Assembly: GCF_001940165.2 (NCBI RefSeq)
Contig: NZ_CP135162.1
Span: 1,889,501 to 1,953,500, forward strand
Reading direction: 5' to 3'
From: Roseburia sp. 831b
GTDB taxonomy: Bacteria > Bacillota > Clostridia > Lachnospirales > Lachnospiraceae
DNA length: 64,000 nucleotides
Shown here: positions 17,324-26,478 of the stretch, piece after piece
How the letters are laid out: each line of letters opens with the position of its first letter
How positions within the stretch are numbered: position 1 is the stretch's first letter
The notes under the pieces: generated by a model
Databases searched by the model: none
Told to the model about the DNA's origin: nothing
What the model saw: only the letters and a program-made list of their open reading frames with translations
Translations under genes and position numbers: made by a program

Positions 17324-20300
17324 TTAAATTCCCTTAAACGTAAAGGTAAACTCTAATTTTTTCGTTACGTCAATGTGATATTCCGGGTGAACCAAAGCTC
17401 CCCAGCTATCGTCACCGCCAACACCCATCTGCGCTTTTGCAACACGGATTACGGTGTAGTGAACCTGAGGCAGCTCATAGTCATGCATTGCATTTTCCAT
17501 CTCATGCGGTGTGTACGGAAGTGCGGAAAAGCACATTGCATCTCCGGTAAAAAGTAATCCTCTTCCCTTTCGGTCCGTCACTTTTGCCCAGCGGACCTCC
17601 TCTTTATTTCCACATTCCTGCGGCACGAGATATTTTGCCATATTATCTTCCACACGGTTTGCATAGATTCCTAATTTTGCGCCGTGCTTGCGGTCTGCAT
17701 AAGTCTCTGATTCACCAAGTCCATACCATTCTACCTGGTTATAATCTGCATTTAATTTTAGCATCATACCAAACTCTGGCATGTCTCCTAACTCCTTGAC
17801 CGGATCATAACGAAGTGTTGTCGCAATCGTTCCATCACCATATACTGTGTAGGCAACTTCACATTCACTAGAAGGTGTGGTTGGCAGATAATACGTAAAC
17901 GTTACTGTCACCTTGTCTTCTTCCTCTTTCACACCAATTGGAACTTCTTTAAAAGAATCTACACTCTTGTGTGTTGCATACAAACTTGCAATCTTCCACT
18001 GTGCATAACGTGCCGGTGCGCTGCTTCCCATATCGTTATCAATTGGTGCTCTCCAGAAGTTTGGCATTGGAATCTTTTCTATCATTTCTTTTCCTGCATA
18101 ACGGTAAGATACTAATCCACCATTTAACTTTGAGAAAAGGACATCAAAATTCTCGCCTTTTACACCAATATTTAATTTTCCATGGATGACGGTAAACGGT
18201 TTCTTCTCGCCCTCCAATACCGGAAGTTTCTCAAATACTTTCTGACCAAATGCCACTTCATGACCAGCTTTTGCCCAGCGTGTATCCTCTTTTGTCACAA
18301 AAGAAACGGTCACACTGTACTCTGCGTCCTTTTTAACCTCAAATGGCATCTCAAATGTCTTTGTCTCAAGCGGATTTACAGAAACCGCCAATTCTTTTCT
18401 TTGAATCTCATGACCTTCACGCTCCAAGATTGCGATGCAGCGATAGGTGTCGGTATTTAAGAAAAGATTCTTATTTACAACTGTAATTGTATCCTCCGTA
18501 ATCTCTACGGAAATGTTCTGGTAGTTGTATTTTACTTCCTGCATTTTTGGTGATTCTTTCCGCTCACCACCATAACAGATTCCGTTTCCGCTGAAATTAT
18601 AATCCGTTGGGCGCTCGCCGAAATCACCACCGTATGCCTGAAATTCTTTTCCATAACGGTCTTTTTTGTAAATAGACTGATCAATGTAATCCCAGATAAA
18701 TCCACCCTGATAACGTGGCTCTGTATCTGTCAAATCTGTGTATTTGTGCATGGCACCACAGGAATTTCCCATTGCGTGTGTATATTCACAGCAGATAAAC
18801 GGTTTTTCTTTGTTCTCTGCCAGATACTTTTTGATGCGCTCCACAGACGGATACATCTGGCTTTCCATGTCACTGGTTTCATCATAACGACGGTCGTTGA
18901 ATACACCTTCGTAGTGAACCAGACGGTTTGCATCTAATTTATGGAACTCTTTTGACATTTCCAAAAGAACTTTTCCACCAAATGATTCATTTCCGCAGGA
19001 CCAGATTAAAATGGATGGATGGTTTTTATCTCTCTGGTAGCAGGAGTTGACGCGGTCAAGCATCATTCCAAGCCATTCCATGTTATCTCCCGGAACTACG
19101 GTCGTATTATCCGCTTCTCCACGAAGTACCGGGTCCCAGGAACCGTGGGATTCCAGGTTATTTTCCGCAATCAGATACAATCCATACTCATCACACAACT
19201 GATAGATTGCAGAATCATCTGGATAATGACAGGTACGAATGGCATTGATGTTATTACGTTTCATAGTCTCAATATCCAAAATCAGTTCTTTTCTTGAAAC
19301 AGCACGTCCTGTCACAGAGCTGAATTCATGGCGGTTGACACCCTTAAAGACAATACGTTTTCCATTGATTAACATAATGCCGTCTTTCATTTCAAAGCGG
19401 CGGAATCCAACATGCATGGATGTCACTTCCTGCAAAATCCCTGCCTCGTCGGACACTTCAATTTTTAACTCATATAAATAAGGAATCTCAGCACTCCAAA
19501 GCTTTGGACTTGCAATTGCAAAAGAAAAGCTATTCTCAAGGTCAAGTTCCCTTTCCTCCTCCATGACCTGGTTTTCTCCATCCAGTAATGTAAACTTTGC
19601 CTTTCCTTTTGCGGTACTGATTAACCCGACTTTCAAATTAGCGGCATCTAACGACTCTGTTACTTCCGGCTCTACCTTGACATCATACAAGTGCACCTTT
19701 GGAACCGTGTAGAGGTAAACGCTTCTAAAAATTCCGGAGAAACGGAAGAAATCCTGATCTTCGCACCAGCTGCTAGACGTCCATTTAAAGACCATTGCAG
19801 CAAGTTTATTTTCGCCTTCTACAAGGTATGGTGTCAGTTCAAACTCCGACGGTGTAAACGTATCTTCACTGTATCCAACATAATGACCATTTAAGAAAAG
19901 TGCAATTCCGCTCTCCACACCCTGGAACGATACAAATACTTTCTGATTAGAAAAGTTTTCCGGCAATGTGAAATATTTCACATAACAAGCGGTTGGATTA
20001 AATTCGGTTGGAATCTCATCCGTCCAGATTTCCTCTCTTCCATCCCATGGATACTGCACATTCGCATACTGCGGGACATCGTATCCTTCCATCTGGATAT
20101 GTGCCGGAACACGGATGTCATCCCAGCTCTTACAAATGTATTCTGTGGACTCAAAACCAGGAATGACCTGGTCTAAATTTTTTGCATAATGGAATTTCCA
20201 TACTCCATCCAGCGAAATGCGAAAGCTGCTTCCTGCAGCACCTCCTGCAAAAGCTTTGTCTTCTTTTGCACGCTCTGCTTCCTCCCAAGAGGCATAAGCA

Positions 20301-20380
20301 ATGTGATCGGAATGTGCCTTTAATCTGTTGTCAGAGAAAAAAGTTGGATCCTTAATTTTAGATGTATCAAATTTTTGCAT
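17324..20380 (-). CDS. lacZ: Beta-galactosidase, GH2 family, LacZ type
   Basis: Cytosolic enzyme (no signal peptide) hydrolysing terminal beta-galactosides such as lactose. 1018 aa, the same size and five-domain plan as E. coli LacZ: sugar-binding jelly roll (about 50-225), Ig-like domain, TIM barrel (about 340-630), second Ig-like domain, and the large C-terminal beta-sandwich (about 750-1015). Catalytic residues: acid/base E465 in SCGNESFGG and nucleophile E532 in CCEYTHAMGNS; the GVNRHEFSS and RTCHYPDD motifs are present. Start ATG follows AACGGAGGTAGCGT. It is the last gene of the importer operon, 136 bp after the MalG-type permease with a stable hairpin in the gap. Confidence 0.96.
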   Translation of the reverse strand: MQKFDTSKIKDPTFFSDNRLKAHSDHIAYASWEEAERAKEDKAFAGGAAGSSFRISLDGVWKFHYAKNLDQVIPGFESTEYICKSWDDIRVPAHIQMEGYDVPQYANVQYPWDGREEIWTDEIPTEFNPTACYVKYFTLPENFSNQKVFVSFQGVESGIALFLNGHYVGYSEDTFTPSEFELTPYLVEGENKLAAMVFKWTSSSWCEDQDFFRFSGIFRSVYLYTVPKVHLYDVKVEPEVTESLDAANLKVGLISTAKGKAKFTLLDGENQVMEEERELDLENSFSFAIASPKLWSAEIPYLYELKIEVSDEAGILQEVTSMHVGFRRFEMKDGIMLINGKRIVFKGVNRHEFSSVTGRAVSRKELILDIETMKRNNINAIRTCHYPDDSAIYQLCDEYGLYLIAENNLESHGSWDPVLRGEADNTTVVPGDNMEWLGMMLDRVNSCYQRDKNHPSILIWSCGNESFGGKVLLEMSKEFHKLDANRLVHYEGVFNDRRYDETSDMESQMYPSVERIKKYLAENKEKPFICCEYTHAMGNSCGAMHKYTDLTDTEPRYQGGFIWDYIDQSIYKKDRYGKEFQAYGGDFGERPTDYNFSGNGICYGGERKESPKMQEVKYNYQNISVEITEDTITVVNKNLFLNTDTYRCIAILEREGHEIQRKELAVSVNPLETKTFEMPFEVKKDAEYSVTVSFVTKEDTRWAKAGHEVAFGQKVFEKLPVLEGEKKPFTVIHGKLNIGVKGENFDVLFSKLNGGLVSYRYAGKEMIEKIPMPNFWRAPIDNDMGSSAPARYAQWKIASLYATHKSVDSFKEVPIGVKEEEDKVTVTFTYYLPTTPSSECEVAYTVYGDGTIATTLRYDPVKELGDMPEFGMMLKLNADYNQVEWYGLGESETYADRKHGAKLGIYANRVEDNMAKYLVPQECGNKEEVRWAKVTDRKGRGLLFTGDAMCFSALPYTPHEMENAMHDYELPQVHYTVIRVAKAQMGVGGDDSWGALVHPEYHIDVTKKLEFTFTFKGI

Positions 20381-20401
20381 ACGCTACCTCCGTTTATAAC
20401 T

Positions 20402-20439
20402 ATCCGGTGTCCCTCCCATAAGTGGGAAAGGCACCGGAT
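20402..20439 (-). other. Intercistronic hairpin between permease and lacZ
   Basis: ATCCGGTG...CCTCCCA pairs with TGGGA...CACCGGAT around a four-base loop. There is no T-run after it in the direction of transcription (next bases AGTTATAAACGG lead into the lacZ ribosome binding site), so it more likely sets RNA stability or partial read-through than full termination. Confidence 0.65.
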
Positions 20440-20515
20440 CCTATTGTTCTTCCACGCTTTTTAAGCTATTTTTTCGAAGCTATGATTTACATTATGTAAA
20501 CCAATTGTAGAGATT

Positions 20516-21349
20516 TTATTTTACTGCACCGGTGATACCTTCTGCGAACTGTTTCTGTAATACGAAGAAGATAATCATCGTTGGGATGGAACAGAATAAA
20601 ACGCCCATCATAAGTACACCATAATCAACTGTGTATCCTGCTGCAAGGTTGGCAATCAACATTGGCATTGTCTGCGCTCTGTTATCGTTCATAACTACCT
20701 TTGGCCATAAGTATGCATTCCAGGAGTTCATGAATGTGATAACGCCGGCTGCTGCATATGTTGATTTCTGAATTGGCAGATACATTTGAAAGAAAATCTT
20801 AAACTCACTCAGTCCATCGATTCTGGCTGCCTCAATGACATCAACTGGGAAGTTTCTCGAATTCTGTCTGAACATCATGATTAAGAACGGTGTTGAAATC
20901 GTTGGTAAAATGAATGCCCATACAGTATTTAACAATTTCATGGATGACATCATCTTGAACAATGGAATCATTGTCGCAACCTGTGGTACCATCATTGCAA
21001 GCAATAAGATGGAAAATACACGGTCTTTTTGTTTGTCATGATACAACTCAAATCCATATCCTGCGAGAGAACAGATTAATAATGCTACCAATGTCTGAAC
21101 GGTAGAATATAAAAACGAGTTACCCAGCCCTTTTGCAAGGTCCTGCTGCTGAATCAGCTTCTGGAAGTTCTGCACTGCCTGTGTTCCAAACACAATCTTT
21201 CCTCTTGCCACATCTACCGTATCGTTTGTAGCTGCTGTAATCATCCAGTACAATGGGAATACGGAAATAAAGGACACAATGATAAGGAAAATATAAGAAG
21301 GAATTAATCTTTTCTGGATTGAAGATCCACCACGTTTTTTCTTAGTCAC
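20516..21349 (-). CDS. Carbohydrate ABC transporter permease (MalG type)
   Basis: 277 aa inner-membrane permease of the CUT1 family with six spans. The EAA loop that docks the ATPase is VIEAARIDGLSEFKIFFQMY followed by LPIQKSTYAAAG. The usual long first loop and C-terminal FVLQKQFAEGITGAVK are present. Starts: a GTG at 21358 and another at 21349; the second lies six bases behind AGTAGGTG and is preferred, giving an 8-bp overlap with the stop of the upstream permease gene, a sign of translational coupling. No ATPase gene is in the operon; CUT1 importers in Firmicutes often share one MsmX-type ATPase encoded elsewhere. Confidence 0.92.
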   Translation of the reverse strand: MTKKKRGGSSIQKRLIPSYIFLIIVSFISVFPLYWMITAATNDTVDVARGKIVFGTQAVQNFQKLIQQQDLAKGLGNSFLYSTVQTLVALLICSLAGYGFELYHDKQKDRVFSILLLAMMVPQVATMIPLFKMMSSMKLLNTVWAFILPTISTPFLIMMFRQNSRNFPVDVIEAARIDGLSEFKIFFQMYLPIQKSTYAAAGVITFMNSWNAYLWPKVVMNDNRAQTMPMLIANLAAGYTVDYGVLMMGVLFCSIPTMIIFFVLQKQFAEGITGAVK

Positions 21350-22235
21350 GTTTGTCACCTACTTTCATATTAATCATTGCAAGAATTGCAACTAAAATGA
21401 ATACAAAGAAGGACATTGCGGATGAATATCCAAAGTTTGCAACACCATTACCAAAGGAGTTATTGTAAATGTAATGGGACATTGTAATGGTTGCATTCGC
21501 CGGTCCACCTTTTGTTAAGTTTACAGATTCGTCGAACAACTGTAAGGTACCGTTGATTGACATGATAACGGTCATAACGATTGTCGGTCTTAATAATGGT
21601 ACTGTAATTTTCCAGAATGTTTTCCATCCGCTTGCACCATCTATCTTGGCTGCTTCGTAAACGGAATATTCAATATTCTGAAGTCCTGCAAGGAAGAATA
21701 CCATGTTGTATCCGGTCCATCTCCAAATCAAGGCAATAATGATAATTGCTTTTGCTGTGGATGCAGTTCCTAAAAAGTTAAAGTTTGTTTCAAGGATACC
21801 AAGTTTTACAAGGATGGTATTCATCAATCCGTTTGTAGCAAACAACGATTTAAAAATCAAAGAATAGGATACTAAGGATGTCGCACATGGTAAGAATACA
21901 CAGGTACGGAAAAATCCTTTGAATTTCAAATCCTTGTTATTTAAAATCTGTGCCAGAAGAATTGCTAATACAAGCATGATTGGCACCTCTATAATGAGAT
22001 ACAGGAACGTATTCTTGACAGATGTCATAAATAAGTTATCCTGGAACATTCGTGTATAATTGTATGTGAGTGGATTTGTCCAAGTCATATTTGCGCTTGA
22101 ACCTGTTTTGAGTGATGTAATAAAAGCCTGAATAATCGGGTAAAAACTCATGATTACGATTAATAATGTGGCTGGTGTCAAAAAGGCCCATCCGGCCGCA
22201 TGTTGCTTTGCTGTTACTGTTCTCTTCTTCTTCAT
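21342..22235 (-). CDS. Carbohydrate ABC transporter permease (MalF type)
   Basis: 297 aa, six membrane spans, the partner of the MalG-type protein encoded by the overlapping next gene. The N-terminus (MKKKRTVTAKQHAAGWAFL) is the common CUT1 form, and the EAA loop reads YEAAKIDGASGWKTFWKITV followed by PLLRPTIV. Substrate class from context: galactosides. GGAGG lies 11 bp before the ATG. It follows the binding-protein gene across an 80-bp gap that contains a strong hairpin. Confidence 0.92.
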   Translation of the reverse strand: MKKKRTVTAKQHAAGWAFLTPATLLIVIMSFYPIIQAFITSLKTGSSANMTWTNPLTYNYTRMFQDNLFMTSVKNTFLYLIIEVPIMLVLAILLAQILNNKDLKFKGFFRTCVFLPCATSLVSYSLIFKSLFATNGLMNTILVKLGILETNFNFLGTASTAKAIIIIALIWRWTGYNMVFFLAGLQNIEYSVYEAAKIDGASGWKTFWKITVPLLRPTIVMTVIMSINGTLQLFDESVNLTKGGPANATITMSHYIYNNSFGNGVANFGYSSAMSFFVFILVAILAMINMKVGDKRD

Positions 22236-22264
22236 CGTTGAACCAGTCCTCCTTTTTGTAGCAA

Positions 22265-22293
22265 ACGGGGAGTCAGTCTTGCCGGCTCCCCGT
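22265..22293 (-). other. Intercistronic hairpin after the binding-protein gene
   Basis: ACGGGGAG and CTCCCCGT form a perfect 8-bp stem (extended by GCCGGC-rich bases) between the solute-binding protein gene and the first permease gene. Hairpins at this place commonly protect the binding-protein mRNA from 3' decay and so give an excess of binding protein over permease. Confidence 0.65.
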
Positions 22294-22314
22294 CGCTTAG
22301 TTTCTTAATTAATC

Positions 22315-23664
22315 TTACTGCTGCATTTCAAAATCTAACTGATCCTGTGCATCCTGTAATGCTGTCTTTTCATCTGTACCGTCTTTAATCTGAATGATTG
22401 CTGCTGCAACTTTTTCACGGCATGTGTAGTGATAATCGCTCTGTTCTACAACTTTTACATGAGAGCCCATTTCTACAATCTTAGCGTAGATAGCCTGGTT
22501 ATTGAAGTATTCAACACCTTCGTTGTATACGTCAGACTGACCAGCGGAGATACATGTTGTGATAACACCACCATTTTTAAGAGCTGCGTCATATGTTTCT
22601 GTACTTCCACCAAATGTGTAAGCTAAGAATTTCTTTGCTAAATCCTGGTTCTTGCAGTTGCTTGTAATGTAAAGGGAAGATCCACCGTTGGAAGCGTATC
22701 CTTCTTCACCACCTAATGTAGGCATAGAAGTAATTTCCCATTTACCACTGTTCTCAGAAACCTGTTCGATGGTAGGAATAATCCAGTTACCATTCATAAC
22801 ACCTGCAACCATATCACCAACGATTGTCTGATCTGTATAATCGGACCAGTCATTTGCTAAGTATAATACATTGTTCTCAATCATTCTCTCGATAACATCG
22901 ATAATCTGAACCATAGTTTCGTTATCTACGATGTTTGCTTTGCCATCTTTGAACTGGGAAACACCTTCTGCCTGAAGCATCATGTAAGGTAAATCGTTTC
23001 CGTCTCCATCCATGGAAAGTAAGTATTTTCCTGTCTTATCAAAGACATCTTTACCGATTTCAATGAATCTGTCCCAGGTAATTCCTGTTACATCATCAAG
23101 TGTATATCCACACTCCTCTAAGATATCTGTTCTGTATGCGAAGATAACAGTTCCGTTATCTACCGGTAAACCATAATGTGTTCCATCGATTGTAGAGTAA
23201 GAAAGTTTTTCTTCTCCGAAGTCGGACCAGTCAACATCTGCATCATCCACAGAAACAAAAGCGTCTGGATAGTTTGTTACATACTGTTTGAAGTAGTGAT
23301 CCTGGAATAAGATGATATCTGTCAGGTTGCTGTAATCTCCGGCAGAACCTGCTAATGTAAGTGCATCTTCAATATCAGATGACTGGGATACTTCATTGAT
23401 TTTCAATTCGAAATCCGGGTCAACATTCTTCTTGTAATCTGCTGCTGCAGCTTCAAGAGCTGGAATGTTGAAGTTCTTGTCCCATGCGGATACGGTTAAG
23501 GTGTGTTCACCATCGCCACTTCCTGTTACTTCGGCAGTCTGTGTGCTATCCCCCGATGCACTGTTGCCTGCAGAGCTGCTGGAATCCGAACTGGAACCAC
23601 ATCCTGCAACCATTGATACTGCCATTGCTGAAATCAGCATGAGTGAAATTACTTTTCTCTTCAT
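22315..23664 (-). CDS. Sugar ABC transporter substrate-binding lipoprotein
   Basis: 449 aa, extracellular solute-binding protein family 1. Signal peptide II with lipobox MVAGC (lipidated Cys at residue 22), then a Ser/Gly-rich tether. The mature part shows the usual two-lobe SBP1 pattern: TLTVSAWDKNFNIPALEAAA at the start, LPVDNGTVIFAYRTDILEEC and ITWDRFIEIGKDVFDKTGKY in the middle, NWIIPTIEQ, and DLAKKFLAYTFGGS near the end. Tryptophans and acidic residues would stack the sugar. Start ATG lies behind GGGAGGAAACAAAT. First gene of the operon with two permeases and lacZ. Substrate by context: lactose, galacto-oligosaccharides or plant galactan fragments. Confidence 0.93.
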   Translation of the reverse strand: MKRKVISLMLISAMAVSMVAGCGSSSDSSSSAGNSASGDSTQTAEVTGSGDGEHTLTVSAWDKNFNIPALEAAAADYKKNVDPDFELKINEVSQSSDIEDALTLAGSAGDYSNLTDIILFQDHYFKQYVTNYPDAFVSVDDADVDWSDFGEEKLSYSTIDGTHYGLPVDNGTVIFAYRTDILEECGYTLDDVTGITWDRFIEIGKDVFDKTGKYLLSMDGDGNDLPYMMLQAEGVSQFKDGKANIVDNETMVQIIDVIERMIENNVLYLANDWSDYTDQTIVGDMVAGVMNGNWIIPTIEQVSENSGKWEITSMPTLGGEEGYASNGGSSLYITSNCKNQDLAKKFLAYTFGGSTETYDAALKNGGVITTCISAGQSDVYNEGVEYFNNQAIYAKIVEMGSHVKVVEQSDYHYTCREKVAAAIIQIKDGTDEKTALQDAQDQLDFEMQQ

Positions 23665-23816
23665 ATTTGTTTCCTCCCAAACAATGATTAGTTTTCACAA
23701 TCAATCTTTTGAGATGTGACTTTTGTACTTGTGTAGTTTGTACATTTTATTATCTCTCTCGATTGATTATATGTTTATTATAACGAATAGTATGTGTCTT
23801 GTGTTGTTATATTCCA

Positions 23817-23870
23817 TTAAAAAAAGCGCATATTCAACCATTTTATATTGTTTTGGTCTTTTATGCGCTT
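23817..23870 (-). terminator. Terminator of the AraC-type gene
   Basis: On the minus strand AAGCGCATA pairs with TATGCGCTT across a ~29-base loop, followed by T5. It lies between the araC-type stop codon (23906) and the promoter region of the binding-protein gene, so the importer operon is expected to have its own promoter in 23665-23815. Confidence 0.7.
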
Positions 23871-23905
23871 ATTTTTCCGTCAATCTGACGGATTTTGTTA
23901 AATTT

Positions 23906-24844
23906 TTACCAACCTTTTAGGGCAGATATCTTAAAATTGAGTAATTTTCGTTCATAGTTCTCCGGTTTAATCTTCCACTGGTATGGCGAGGTATCCAGGA
24001 ACTTCTTAAAGTTACGGTTAAACGTGGATGTTGTGGAAAATCCGACCTTCTGTGCCACAACATCCATGGAATCATTTGATTTTTTCATAAGGTCACACGC
24101 ATTCTGAATCCGAATCAGGTTGATGTAATCCATCGGTGACATGTTCATATATGCCTCAAAAACGCGTCGAAAATGCGTCTCACTCATGTGGCAGGCGTCT
24201 GCAAGGTCTGCAATCTTGATATTTTGTGCATATTCATTCTTCACAAAGTCAAGTGCCTCTGCAATCTGGCTAACACCGTTTTTCTTTCGAACCTCTTTTA
24301 CTTTTGAATCAGCTTCATTTCTTCTTAAAATCTCTGTGACAAGAGCGATTGCAAGCCCCTTTACCTTTTCCGCATAGTGGGGTTTCTTAGACCGTACCTC
24401 TTCCATAATCATTTTTACGAGCAATGCAAGATTCCGATTTTCCCACTCATATAGGAAGGAAGCCTTTTTGTTGATTCGCTCTAAAAGTTCATGTCTGTAT
24501 AGCGGATCTTCCGGATACATCTCTTCTAAAATCTGCATCGGATCAAAGAAAAGGTATTCCCAGAAACTTTGTTCTGCGCCCTGGTTGCTGATTGTAATAT
24601 GTGGAAAATTGGAAGGAATGATACTTACCATCGCCGGTTCATATTCTCTGACATCCTCATCTAAAACAAGCTGTCCCCGTCCATTCCTGCAATATCCAAT
24701 TTCCATCAGGTTATGAAAATGAAGATTGGTCTCATCGTGTCCATAATCACGAATCCAGCTGTCTCCTAATAATGCTAATACATATTCATTCTGTGGTACC
24801 TCATAAAAACGAAGTTCCATCGTTTCTTTTTTCTTTTTCCCCAT
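23906..24844 (-). CDS. AraC family transcriptional regulator
   Basis: 312 aa. N-terminal cupin sugar-sensing domain (about 20-150, with HFHNLMEIGYCRNGRGQL and SIIPSNFPHITI, the typical histidines of the barrel) and C-terminal double helix-turn-helix (about 195-295: IKIADLADACHMSETHFRRV, then MDVVAQKVGFSTTSTFNRNF with the usual FKKFLDTSPYQWK ending). Such proteins activate sugar-use genes next to them; here the importer operon lies directly downstream and is the obvious target. Its own promoter (24919-24947) is followed at once by a LacI-type operator, which puts this gene under the neighbouring LacI regulator. Confidence 0.93.
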   Translation of the reverse strand: MGKKKKETMELRFYEVPQNEYVLALLGDSWIRDYGHDETNLHFHNLMEIGYCRNGRGQLVLDEDVREYEPAMVSIIPSNFPHITISNQGAEQSFWEYLFFDPMQILEEMYPEDPLYRHELLERINKKASFLYEWENRNLALLVKMIMEEVRSKKPHYAEKVKGLAIALVTEILRRNEADSKVKEVRKKNGVSQIAEALDFVKNEYAQNIKIADLADACHMSETHFRRVFEAYMNMSPMDYINLIRIQNACDLMKKSNDSMDVVAQKVGFSTTSTFNRNFKKFLDTSPYQWKIKPENYERKLLNFKISALKGW

Positions 24845-24891
24845 CTTAATCGATCCTTTTTTGTCTCATTTAACCGGTTCATTTTGCAGTG

Positions 24892-24910
24892 TTGCGCAAT
24901 CGGTTGTTCC
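24892..24910. promoter_or_regulatory. LacI-type operator at the araC promoter
   Basis: TTGCGCAATCGGTTGTTCC, with the central CG and opposed TTGCGCAA/TTG halves of LacI/GalR operators. It sits where transcription of the araC-type gene should begin (the -10 box ends at 24919), so a bound repressor would block initiation. 18 of 19 bases equal the site at 25040. Confidence 0.75.
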
Positions 24911-24918
24911 GTATATTT

Positions 24919-24947
24919 AGTATAGGCATCCCATGTTTTTGTGTCAA
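24919..24947 (-). promoter_or_regulatory. Sigma-A promoter of the AraC-type gene
   Basis: Minus strand TTGACA (24947-24942), 17-bp spacer, TATACT (24924-24919). Close to consensus; strength presumably held down by the operator just downstream. Confidence 0.85.
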
Positions 24948-24986
24948 TATGCACAATTTATAATTTATTTTTTCGTTTTTTAGCAA

Positions 24987-25025
24987 ATATGCCAAACAGA
25001 ATGTTGTTTATTCCATTTGGCATAT
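24987..25025. other. Inverted repeat downstream of lacI
   Basis: ATATGCCAAA and TTTGGCATAT, perfect 10-bp arms with 19 bases between, lying between the two LacI-type operators and downstream of the lacI stop codon. It could be a lacI terminator (though the T-run is weak) or a binding site near the araC promoter. Confidence 0.5.
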
Positions 25026-25039
25026 CTTTATCACTGCAT

Positions 25040-25058
25040 TTGCGCAATCGGTTGTTCA
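25040..25058. promoter_or_regulatory. Second LacI-type operator
   Basis: TTGCGCAATCGGTTGTTCA, 148 bp from the matching site at 24892, about fourteen helical turns away. The pair could be bridged by a tetrameric or dimer-of-dimer repressor to loop the araC promoter. Confidence 0.7.
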
Positions 25059-25146
25059 GTTGATTTTACCTGATTTTTTAAAATCTGTGTCTGTGTTCTT
25101 TTTCATTTGTTGCGCTTACTTCTCTCTTTGAGCAAAATTGCACGTT

Positions 25147-26151
25147 TTACTTGGTCGATTCCTTTAAAACCACCTCATATGGAAGCAATGTTCTTTGTTT
25201 TACTTCCAATCCGTCAATCAAATCCAAAAGCGTACGGCAGGTTACCATCCCAAGCTCCTTTGCATCGAATTTCAGTGAGGTAATGGATGGCACATTGTTC
25301 TCTAAAACCGTACTGTTATAGAAGGAAGCAACCTTCACGTCCCTTGGTACCTCCTTGTGCTCCATCCGAAGTTTCTTTAACACACGGCTGCAGATTGCAT
25401 CATCCATGCAAAGAATGCAATCCACCTTTTTTTCTAAAATTTCTTCTACCATCTTATCCACAAGCACACTATTCTCCAGATTCAAATAAAGAAGATTTTC
25501 ATCCGGTGTCAATCCCATCTTCTGGTAGGCTTCGCGAAATCCCCTTAAACGGCTCTGTGTTACGACATGCCTCTCATCGCCGCCAATCAGTGCAACCTTT
25601 TTCAACTGCTTCATCAAAATATAAGACGTCAGTTCACGACAGGCACTTTTATGATTGTGGTCAATCTGCACAACCCCCGGATAGTTGCTGCTGCCGATGG
25701 TGACAAACGGAATCTCTTTCGTAGACAAATACTCAATCTGTGCATCCTCTACAAAAGTTCTCATCAAAATGACACCGTCTACCTTGTGGTTGGAAATGAT
25801 ACGCTCCAGCGACGAAATATCATTGTTTTTACAAATCGAAAGTAAGATATCATATTCCATGATGCCGGCAATTTCCTGGATTCCAAAAAGACATTCCTGG
25901 AAAAAGGTTAAGTCCACAACATCGTATTCTCCCGGCATCACAACACAGATGTTATATGTCTTGGACTGTGCTAAGCCTTTTGCAATAACATTTGGCTTAT
26001 AATCATATTTTTCAATATATGCAAGGACTCTCTCTCTTGTCTCTTTTCCGATTCTTCCTTTTCCCGAAATTGCACGGGAAACCGTTGTTTTTGAAACACC
26101 CAGTGCATCTGCAACGTCTGCAATGGTAATGTTCTTGTTTTCCTTTTCCAT
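25147..26151 (-). CDS. LacI family transcriptional regulator
   Basis: 334 aa. N-terminal helix-turn-helix and hinge helix (ITIADVADALGVSKTTVSRA, then SGKGRIGKETRERVLAYIEK, YDYKPNVIAKGLAQSKT), followed by the periplasmic-binding-protein-like sugar domain (NICVVMPGEYDVVDLTFF, HKVDGVILM, QIDHNHKSACRELTSYIL, VALIGGDERH, DAICSRVLKKL). Start behind GAAAGGGGAAAGAGT. Divergent from the GH42 gene. Matching operators lie upstream of the araC-type gene and upstream of GH42, and its own leader region has two direct TGCGCAA half-sites (26177-26206), suggesting autoregulation. Inducer presumably a galactoside or galactose. Confidence 0.94.
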   Translation of the reverse strand: MEKENKNITIADVADALGVSKTTVSRAISGKGRIGKETRERVLAYIEKYDYKPNVIAKGLAQSKTYNICVVMPGEYDVVDLTFFQECLFGIQEIAGIMEYDILLSICKNNDISSLERIISNHKVDGVILMRTFVEDAQIEYLSTKEIPFVTIGSSNYPGVVQIDHNHKSACRELTSYILMKQLKKVALIGGDERHVVTQSRLRGFREAYQKMGLTPDENLLYLNLENSVLVDKMVEEILEKKVDCILCMDDAICSRVLKKLRMEHKEVPRDVKVASFYNSTVLENNVPSITSLKFDAKELGMVTCRTLLDLIDGLEVKQRTLLPYEVVLKESTK

Positions 26152-26309
26152 ACTCTTTCCCCTTTCGTATGTTCCTTTTGCGCACCAAATTTATCATGTT
26201 GCGCATTTTATCTCTATTATTTCTCAAATCTCCTTAAAAATCAATGCCTTCTCTTGTTTTTCTTTGTTTTTGTCACATTTTACCAATATAAATTTTTCCA
26301 GGACTGCGC

Positions 26310-26400
26310 TATAATTTGTTCAGACTCGCACACAAAAACACTTTTATGTGCTTTCTTTTTTCGTAATATCCTGGTTTTTATGTGCAATCGTTTGCGCATA
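26310..26400 (+). promoter_or_regulatory. GH42 control region: -10 box and LacI-type operator
   Basis: TATAAT at 26310-26315, preceded by TGCGC, is the best -10 box; no good -35 is visible. TGTGCAATCGTTTGCGCATA at 26381-26400 is a near-palindromic LacI operator with central CG, matching the two operators beside the araC-type gene in TGCGCAA halves. It would act as a roadblock about 60 bp after the start point. The 327-bp space 26152-26478 between lacI and GH42 holds nothing else that I can identify. Confidence 0.65.
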
Positions 26401-26478
26401 TCTTTGTGCAAGTCGTATAAAACAGAATTCCCGCTGGAATGTAGCGGGCATTGCAATAACCTATTGGGAGGAAATAAA

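Noticed and set aside
26254..26478. N-terminal extension of the GH42 protein
   Set aside because: The extra 75 residues are Phe/Cys-rich, cross the promoter and operator, and the family start fits ATG 26479 behind GGGAGG.
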